From Dysgonomonas sp. Marseille-P4677 (GTDB lineage Bacteria > Bacteroidota > Bacteroidia > Bacteroidales > Dysgonomonadaceae), in contig NZ_JAEPKU010000032.1 of assembly GCF_016652235.1 (NCBI RefSeq), positions 1 through 35,891 of the forward strand: 35,891 nucleotides of DNA. The letters run 5' to 3'. Positions 31,601 through 35,891 of the stretch are shown in pieces. Position 1 is the stretch's first letter; each line of letters opens with the position of its first letter. Below the pieces are notes generated by a model. The model saw nothing but the letters and a program-made list of their open reading frames with translations. It made no database searches and was not told the DNA's origin. The position numbers and the translations under genes are program-made.

Positions 31601-31663
31601 TGAGAGGCTTCTAAAGCCAGCTCTGGTATTTTCCATAAATTGTTTTTTTGCTATTATTTTCAT
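28619..31663 (-). CDS. SusC-family TonB-dependent oligosaccharide channel
   Basis: This 1014-residue outer-membrane receptor has a signal region ending I-W-A-Q near residue 40. A CarboxypepD_reg-like domain follows (about 45-125, ITGTILLGDDGSPAIGATVQ and ISFVGY), then the SusC TonB-box region VVVVGYGTQKRVNLTGAVST (about 127-146). The plug domain includes IDGIISDIQNVNPADVENIS, VLKDASSTAIYGSRASNGVV and LITTKRG. The C-terminal barrel ends in the aromatic strand RVYSIGLNLRF. Met-10 (31636) is an alternative start. It imports the oligosaccharides bound by SusD using TonB energy. No extra N-terminal signalling domain (STN) is seen, so it is a plain transporter rather than an anti-sigma-linked receptor. 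It follows the ROK kinase gene by 27 bp. Confidence 0.95.
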   Translation of the reverse strand: MKIIAKKQFMENTRAGFRSLSGVFIICALFIIGIQPIWAQNDKIEITGTILLGDDGSPAIGATVQESGNATNGTISDIDGKFVLRVQPNSNIEISFVGYDNQTISVKGRKELSIVLNVKTFDFDNEVVVVGYGTQKRVNLTGAVSTVSTKELENRPIASIAEALQGTTPGLTIQQYNSQPGSRLSINVRGVNTLNDNTPLIIIDGIISDIQNVNPADVENISVLKDASSTAIYGSRASNGVVLITTKRGRAGKAEISYDFNYGIQEATAMPNVVKSWEYAELRNEAMRNSGRPAPFSNEQILNYKQNGPNSNWMKDIYRTTAPIQNHNLSVRGGGTDTQYLASFGYMDHSSMLEGPSYGHQRYNMRLNVNTKISDRLSFDASIAYVRNEIRDHAYWTEWLIEQSSRMPPIYSIKKEDGSYNYPAGSNSNALQRLEEGGYRKNQDDDLTGVLNAEYKIIDGLKLSGMAAGQIVNSRVHENRKAIIFEGSGDQENRMTENSGRTQNLSTNIILSYDKTFAEAHNLKAMLGYSYEGGWNDSFQTYRITEDSENDMMGGSQTDKVGNQGWRNEWSIYSGFMRLNYNFNERYLFEFNLRDDVSSKFRKGNRSGWFPSLSAAWRISEEKFYSESLKNILSSVKLRSSWGLVGNNRIEDYLYQATVSVYNGYNFGDKVVNVANYGSANSDLKWETTSMFDVGVDLGFLNNALTFTADFFNNTTNDILIGIPMPGIYGGGSPVQNAGKVRNRGWEISARYNLSTGAFKHSLSGSLSDSQNKVLDTKGTEWISGHDITTIVREGYPINSYYAYRWDGFFQNEEEVRKGPHLAGITPKPGDIRYLSKNGDKVVTEDDDRYILGNSFPRFLYGFNYNLEWNGFDFSMFWQGVGQRRVWIRGEAVEAFHNNNEGPVFDFHMDRWTPSNPDATYPRLTVGTESQNNAAKSDFWIQDAAYLRLKNVQLGYTLPASLTKKMMISKLRVYGSVQNALTFDNMKGGYDPETAGGRTYPVARVYSIGLNLRF

Positions 31664-31690
31664 GATATTTTAGGTTGATATTTCTTATTA

Positions 31691-32809
31691 TTAGTCTAGA
31701 CACTCATCTAGTTTTGATAAAGCAAAGGCATATGCTCCTAACGAAACAGCAGTATTTGTTCCAATGGACGAAATCATAACAGCTACTTGCTTCGAAGAAC
31801 GATATCTAATAACATCATTAGAATCGGGTATTTTAACTTCTTTCGTTTTATCTATAAAAAACTCAGCTCTTTCATCCGCATCGTTTATATTATAAATATC
31901 CATTTCCAAGCGATTGTATATAGATCCATCAAATGACGTTAAAGTCGATCGCATTTCTTTCATCATTGCTGGTAGGATATATTTGGCTGCGCCTACAATG
32001 CCTCCTCCTAAAACTATTATTCCATCTATAACAGTTAGCATATAGGCTAAAGAATCTCCTGCTGCCTCGCCAAACAGTTCAAAACTTTTTATTGCAGCAT
32101 TTTTGTTTCCTTCTGATTTACCTTCTGCAATATCAAATATAGTTTTAGGTGTAAATGTGGCATTTTCGTCATTAGATAATCGCTTATATTCTCGGACAAT
32201 TGCTCTTATACTAACATTCTCTTCTGCAATCATTGTTGTGTTTAGCTTATTGCGAAATACCCATATATCTCCACCACAACCATTATCTCCACAAAGCAAT
32301 TTATTATCAACAACAACTCCGGAGCCAAAACCTGTTCCAAAAGTTATCCCAATAAGATTTTTATACTGACGATTACATTTCTGTTCTTTAAGCTCCCGAT
32401 TAATCTGAGGTAAAGCTCCTGCTAATGCTTCTCCATAAGCAAACAGATTTCCATCATTATTTATAAAAACTGGAATTTTAAATTTTCTTTCAAGATAAGG
32501 ACCTAAAGCTACACCACCTTTGAATGCTGAAAAATTAGGTAAATCACCAATCACTCCATTTTCGTAATCTGCTGGTCCAGGAAAAGCAAAGCTTATTGCC
32601 ACCGGATTTTCTTTATTTTCAGAGTTTAATACACTCCAAATCTCTTCAAACCCACGGACAAGTGTATCCAGACATTTTTGCAAGTCTTTTGTTTCAGCAG
32701 GTAGATTAAGTGCATTTACAATTTCTCTATTGCCCTGAATCGCAGAAAAAACAAAATTGGTTCCACCAGCATCCAAGGTTAAGACTATTCGTTTATCATA
32801 CTGATACAT
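31691..32809 (-). CDS. ROK-family sugar kinase (probable mannokinase/hexokinase) lacking the zinc motif
   Basis: The ATP-binding loop LTLDAGGTNFVFSAI (10-24), sugar-binding ISFAFPGPADYENGVIGDLP (72-91), catalytic NNDGNLFAYGEA (117-128, Asp-119) and GTGFGSGVVVDNKLLCG (158-174) identify a ROK kinase. Normal ROK enzymes follow with G-E-I-G-H and a C-x-C-G-x2-G-C zinc site. Here the segment reads NGCGGDIWVFRNK (176-188), so the His is replaced by Trp and the cysteine cluster is missing. The later LGGGIVGAAKYILP segment is normal. In this operon the likely job is to phosphorylate mannose at C6 for the adjacent isomerase (inference from context). At 372 residues it is longer than the usual ~300, with insertions around 195-230 and 300-345. 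It lies 3 bp from the permease gene. Confidence 0.88.
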   Translation of the reverse strand: MYQYDKRIVLTLDAGGTNFVFSAIQGNREIVNALNLPAETKDLQKCLDTLVRGFEEIWSVLNSENKENPVAISFAFPGPADYENGVIGDLPNFSAFKGGVALGPYLERKFKIPVFINNDGNLFAYGEALAGALPQINRELKEQKCNRQYKNLIGITFGTGFGSGVVVDNKLLCGDNGCGGDIWVFRNKLNTTMIAEENVSIRAIVREYKRLSNDENATFTPKTIFDIAEGKSEGNKNAAIKSFELFGEAAGDSLAYMLTVIDGIIVLGGGIVGAAKYILPAMMKEMRSTLTSFDGSIYNRLEMDIYNINDADERAEFFIDKTKEVKIPDSNDVIRYRSSKQVAVMISSIGTNTAVSLGAYAFALSKLDECLD

Positions 32810-32812
32810 AGG

Positions 32813-33973
32813 CTATTTTAAATTTGAAAATTTGTAAGAGAGAAATAATATATATACGACACAGAGTAATAGAACACCAAAGCTTAGACCGATACCAATA
32901 TTATTAGCAACTAGACCTACAATAGGTGTAACAATGGCTCCTCCGGCAACTCCCATAATCATCAATGATGAAATAGAGTTAGCAGATTCCGGATATTTTT
33001 GTAATGCAATGGAAAAAAGTATTGAAAAGACATTAGCACATGTAAAACCGACCAGAATAATTGCACCGTACAATAACCATGCTTGCTGACCAAACATTAT
33101 TAGTAAAAAAGCTATAATTGCCACAAACATATTTATCCTTAAAAAGCTTGCAGGTTGCATCTTCACTAAAATCATTGCACCTATAAACGCACCTAATGTG
33201 CGTGCCCCAAAATAAATACTCGACCCGATACCTGCCGTATCAGTTGTAAAGTTTATTTTTTTTATTAATAACTCCGGAGTATTTGTGTTCATTGCCACAT
33301 CAATGCCTACTATCAGAACAATGCCCAAAAACAGCTGAAGAATTGAGGATTCTTTAAGCATAGATAATGTTTGCGCAAATGTAGATAATGATGCTCTATC
33401 TGTTTTAAACTCTTCTTTTATGGAAGTACTGTATAGTGCGATAAAACTGATTATAGAAATTACTGCATATATAACAAATACATATCTCCAGTCATACCAA
33501 CGAGTTGCAACAAATGTCGCAATAATAGGACCTAGAAACGACGCTATAGCTTTTACAAACTGTCCAAAAGTCAACACACTAGTTAATTTATCGGCAGTAA
33601 CGATTCCTGCCACAAGTGGATTTAAAGACACCTGTAGAATTGTATTCCCAATACCCAAAAGAGCGAAGGCGAATATGACACAATAAAAATTATAGAAAAA
33701 ATAAGGAATTAACAAAGCGACCACCCCTATAGCAATAGAGATCAATACTGTCTTCTTACGGCCAATCTTATTCATCAACATCCCTGCGGGGATAGAGAAT
33801 AAAGCAAACCATAAAAAAACCATAATCGGTAATATTGAGGCTGTAAAATCATTTAAATGAAAATCCTTCCTAACGAAGTTTGTAGAAACCCCAACGATAT
33901 CGACCATTCCCATAACGAAAAAACTCAACATTACAGGAAATAAAATTTTCAATATGTTACTCTTTCTTTCCAT
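32813..33973 (-). CDS. MFS sugar permease (glucose/fucose-porter-like)
   Basis: This is a twelve-helix major facilitator protein. The N-terminal half has ILFPVMLSFFVMGMVDIVGV and, between helices 2 and 3, the signature GMLMNKIGRKKTVLISIAIG. The middle has LGIGNTILQVSLNPLVAGIV and the second half NTNTPELLIKKINF and SSLMIMGVAGGAIVTPIVGL. The N-P-L motif and overall wording resemble the FucP/GluP group of Bacteroidota sugar:H+ symporters found in glycan loci. I prefer ATG 33973, 7 bp after the isomerase stop, because the earlier ATG at 34000 would overlap that gene and add ten polar residues. It presumably carries free mannose, released in the periplasm by GH92, into the cytoplasm. Confidence 0.88.
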   Translation of the reverse strand: MERKSNILKILFPVMLSFFVMGMVDIVGVSTNFVRKDFHLNDFTASILPIMVFLWFALFSIPAGMLMNKIGRKKTVLISIAIGVVALLIPYFFYNFYCVIFAFALLGIGNTILQVSLNPLVAGIVTADKLTSVLTFGQFVKAIASFLGPIIATFVATRWYDWRYVFVIYAVISIISFIALYSTSIKEEFKTDRASLSTFAQTLSMLKESSILQLFLGIVLIVGIDVAMNTNTPELLIKKINFTTDTAGIGSSIYFGARTLGAFIGAMILVKMQPASFLRINMFVAIIAFLLIMFGQQAWLLYGAIILVGFTCANVFSILFSIALQKYPESANSISSLMIMGVAGGAIVTPIVGLVANNIGIGLSFGVLLLCVVYILFLSYKFSNLK

Positions 33974-33980
33974 ACTATAT

Positions 33981-35738
33981 TTATTGGCGGAAGCGTACAT
34001 AAGCTTTTATTGTCATACACTCTTTTCCTTCCGATTTTCCATAAGGACGAATTGTATATTCACCTAACCATGCCGGTATTATGAATGTCTCAGCGTAATG
34101 CGCGACAAAGGGGGCAAATGAATTATTCACACTTTCGACTATAATTTCTTCTCCTTCTACTAAGTTCAAAACATTTACACTGTTGTTCGTTTTATGTGTA
34201 ACTTTCGAAGAAAAACGATGTCTCCTTGTTTCGATAAATTCATTCACATGCAATCCGGTACGTTCTTCTATCCAACCATCACCTTCAGCAACGATAGAAA
34301 CATGGTTTACCAGATTTTTCATTGTATAATCAGTATCCCTTTTCCAGTCAATCACATCTAATCCTCTTTCTACATTTATCGGACGAGGTTTACCATCAAG
34401 GCCTAAACGTCCCCAATCCCACATTTTGAATGTAAAATGATTTGGTGTAGAACTTATTTCAAGAACTAGTCCCTCAGGACCTGAACAATGAACTGTTCCT
34501 CCCGGAATTAAGAAATGATCATGCTTCTTTACACTTAATCTATTAGCATATTTTTCAGCATCAAACGCTTTTTCTCCTTTTTGAGCAAGCCTCAGATCAT
34601 TTGCCATTTCGGCCTTGTCTATATCATTTTTCAAACCAAGATATACGGTTGCATCTTCTGCTGCATCTATCATATAATAGCTTTCATCCTGAGTATACTG
34701 CATTCCAAAGTTTTTGCGAATATATTGAGTTGTAGGATGTACCTGAAAACTTAAATATCCACCGCCAAAAGTATCAAGCAAGTCAAAACGTATGGGAAAT
34801 TCTTTACCAAACCTAGATTCAACAGGCTCCCCCAACAATTCCCTGCTCTTCAGCAAAACTAGATTGATAGAAGGCAACTCAAACAGAACTCCGTTTATCT
34901 CAAATAACAGGCTATTTTCTTCGGGAACACAATCGAAACACCATCCGTAGTTTTTAACACTTCTATCCAAATCGCAGACCTCTTTCATCCATTGCCCTCC
35001 CCACGGTGCCGGAGCAAAAAAGGGAACAACCCTAAATGGTTTTTTTACAGTCTGATCAATTCCTTTATAGAAAGTCTCTTTGTCTATTAACTTCGGTTCA
35101 TCCTCTATATGAGTATCCAGCCAAAAGTCAATTTTGTCAAAAAGTTGATCCTTGTGAGCGTCGCAAATATGCCAATCATTGAAATAATTCCTTTTATGCT
35201 GACTGGCAAAATCTTCGTTACTATTATCAAGGCCTAAAGCCCGGACTGACTTTTTATGCATTCTCAACTGATGCTCCCAACGTGCCATATCAGCATATAC
35301 TAAACACGAATCATCCATTTTCAGCAGCGAAGCTCCGCAACCCACGACAATGCCACCTCCTTTCGATTTGGCTATAGCTTCTTTTGCTTTCGATAATTTC
35401 ACCTCATCAAAATAATCACTCATTGTCAAACAAGTAACATATCCAAACAAAGGATCATTCGTAACAAAACGCTGCGTCATCTTTCGAATTTCTTCTTCCG
35501 GCTTAAATAAATCACGCGTATTGATTAATAAACCTGTGCTGATTTTCTTTAATTCAGTAATTATTTCTTCCTCATGAACTCCAACGTACATATCGATAAT
35601 TAACGCTTTATCACTCTCGATAATTTGTTTGAACTTATCTATAATTCCATCCCAGCCCAAAAGCATCCACCCTGATATTTTTGTTGATGGATATTTGTCA
35701 TAATTTGATTTTTCTACCATTTCTATATGTATGAACAT
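33981..35738 (-). CDS. Class I mannose-6-phosphate isomerase with long N-terminal extension
   Basis: Residues ~235-585 form a cupin-type class I phosphomannose isomerase. RVVPFFAPAPWGGQWM is followed by FPIRFDLLDTFGGGYLSFQV with the metal ligands in QVH (332-334), Glu-352 in TQDESYYMID and His-417 in IPGGTVHCSG. The reaction interconverts mannose-6-phosphate and fructose-6-phosphate. Residues 1-230 are an extra domain containing ALIIDMYVGVHEEEIITELK, GGGIVVGCGASLL (127-139) and VYADMARWEHQLRMHKKSV (147-165). The alternation of strands and helices recalls a nucleotide/uridine-kinase-like alpha/beta fold, but no Walker A loop is visible. Usual class I enzymes are 300-420 residues, so this is a fusion. 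ATG 35720 (Met-7) is an alternative start and fits the predicted promoter better. It is the first gene of the mannan operon. Confidence 0.88.
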   Translation of the reverse strand: MFIHIEMVEKSNYDKYPSTKISGWMLLGWDGIIDKFKQIIESDKALIIDMYVGVHEEEIITELKKISTGLLINTRDLFKPEEEIRKMTQRFVTNDPLFGYVTCLTMSDYFDEVKLSKAKEAIAKSKGGGIVVGCGASLLKMDDSCLVYADMARWEHQLRMHKKSVRALGLDNSNEDFASQHKRNYFNDWHICDAHKDQLFDKIDFWLDTHIEDEPKLIDKETFYKGIDQTVKKPFRVVPFFAPAPWGGQWMKEVCDLDRSVKNYGWCFDCVPEENSLLFEINGVLFELPSINLVLLKSRELLGEPVESRFGKEFPIRFDLLDTFGGGYLSFQVHPTTQYIRKNFGMQYTQDESYYMIDAAEDATVYLGLKNDIDKAEMANDLRLAQKGEKAFDAEKYANRLSVKKHDHFLIPGGTVHCSGPEGLVLEISSTPNHFTFKMWDWGRLGLDGKPRPINVERGLDVIDWKRDTDYTMKNLVNHVSIVAEGDGWIEERTGLHVNEFIETRRHRFSSKVTHKTNNSVNVLNLVEGEEIIVESVNNSFAPFVAHYAETFIIPAWLGEYTIRPYGKSEGKECMTIKAYVRFRQ

Positions 35739-35750
35739 TTAATATATGTG

Positions 35751-35758
35751 CAAATATA
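35751..35758 (-). promoter_or_regulatory. -7 box of the mannan operon promoter
   Basis: On the minus strand TATATTTG matches TAnnTTTG. Transcription would start near 35747, leaving about 27 nt before ATG 35720 or 9 nt before ATG 35738. No TTTG is found 19-21 bp upstream, so the promoter looks weak at -33 and may be activator-dependent or need derepression. Confidence 0.45.
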
Positions 35759-35769
35759 TAAATATTTTT

Positions 35770-35810
35770 TAGATATCGCACTATCTAGATTTTTTTTACT
35801 ATAAAATCTA
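35770..35810. promoter_or_regulatory. Overlapping inverted repeats over the -33 region, candidate operator
   Basis: TAGATA/TATCTA (35770-35775 and 35782-35787, 6-bp spacer) covers the expected -33 position of the mannan promoter. It is abutted by TAGATTTT/AAAATCTA (35786-35793 and 35803-35810, 9-bp spacer). Such paired dyads at a promoter are where a GntR-type dimer would be expected to bind; the link to the regulator at 19426 is inference. From 35811 to the window end nothing else is seen. Confidence 0.4.
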
Positions 35811-35891
35811 TTTAAATCATATATTACATAGAGATTTTAATGGCCTAAATATTTAATAGAGAAAATACATAAGTTCTCTTATAGCTAGACT

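Noticed and set aside
1-35891. CRISPR arrays, tRNA or rRNA genes and complete insertion sequences
   Set aside because: No regularly spaced repeats, no tRNA-like cloverleaf or rRNA signatures and no transposase frames were seen on reading the window.

Overview
The window looks like a chromosomal segment of a Bacteroidales bacterium (phylum Bacteroidota). The evidence is AT-rich DNA, a SusC/SusD pair, fimbrillin-family lipoproteins, lipoproteins with acidic residues after the lipobox cysteine, almost no Shine-Dalgarno sequences, and several promoters of the TTTG / TAnnTTTG type. A Dysgonomonas- or Parabacteroides-like source is my guess; nothing here fixes the genus.

Layout. (1) 1-970 is gene wreckage. 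A tyrosine-integrase N-terminus in three frames (+) meets, tail to tail near 390, the middle of an AraC-type regulator (-). (2) 1020-4285 (-) is a compact cluster of two DUF2589-family proteins, a related 268-residue protein, two small zinc-ribbon proteins and a lipoprotein. It has its own promoter, with a LytTR-domain regulator just upstream. Its function is unknown to me and it is the best candidate for an undescribed system. (3) 5082-9984 (-) is a fimbrial operon: DUF3575 protein, FimB/Mfa2-like anchor, fimbrillin, lectin-tipped fimbrillin and a second fimbrillin copy. Divergent from it (10331-13680, +) are two overlapping seven-helix membrane AraC-type regulators and a YiiX-like permuted NlpC/P60 hydrolase. 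(4) 14043-15293 (+) is a lone secreted FISUMP-domain protein. (5) 15653-19262 (+) is a complete siderophore ABC importer of the CeuBCDE/YclNOPQ type, with no TonB receptor nearby. (6) 19426-35738 is an alpha-mannan utilisation locus. A GntR/UTRA regulator and a HAD phosphatase sit at its distal end. The main operon (-) reads mannose-6-phosphate isomerase, MFS sugar permease, ROK kinase, SusC, SusD, frameshifted SusE-like protein, two GH76 endo-mannanases and a GH92 mannosidase.

How the mannan genes fit together (inference from families). Surface GH76 cuts the alpha-1,6-mannan backbone, and SusC/SusD import the pieces. Periplasmic GH92 and perhaps the other GH76 release mannose. The MFS permease imports it, the ROK kinase phosphorylates it, and the isomerase makes fructose-6-phosphate. 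The locus therefore carries the whole route from polysaccharide to glycolysis. Its only nearby regulator is GntR/UTRA rather than a hybrid two-component system or SusR-like sensor.

No rRNA, tRNA, CRISPR array or intact insertion sequence was seen.
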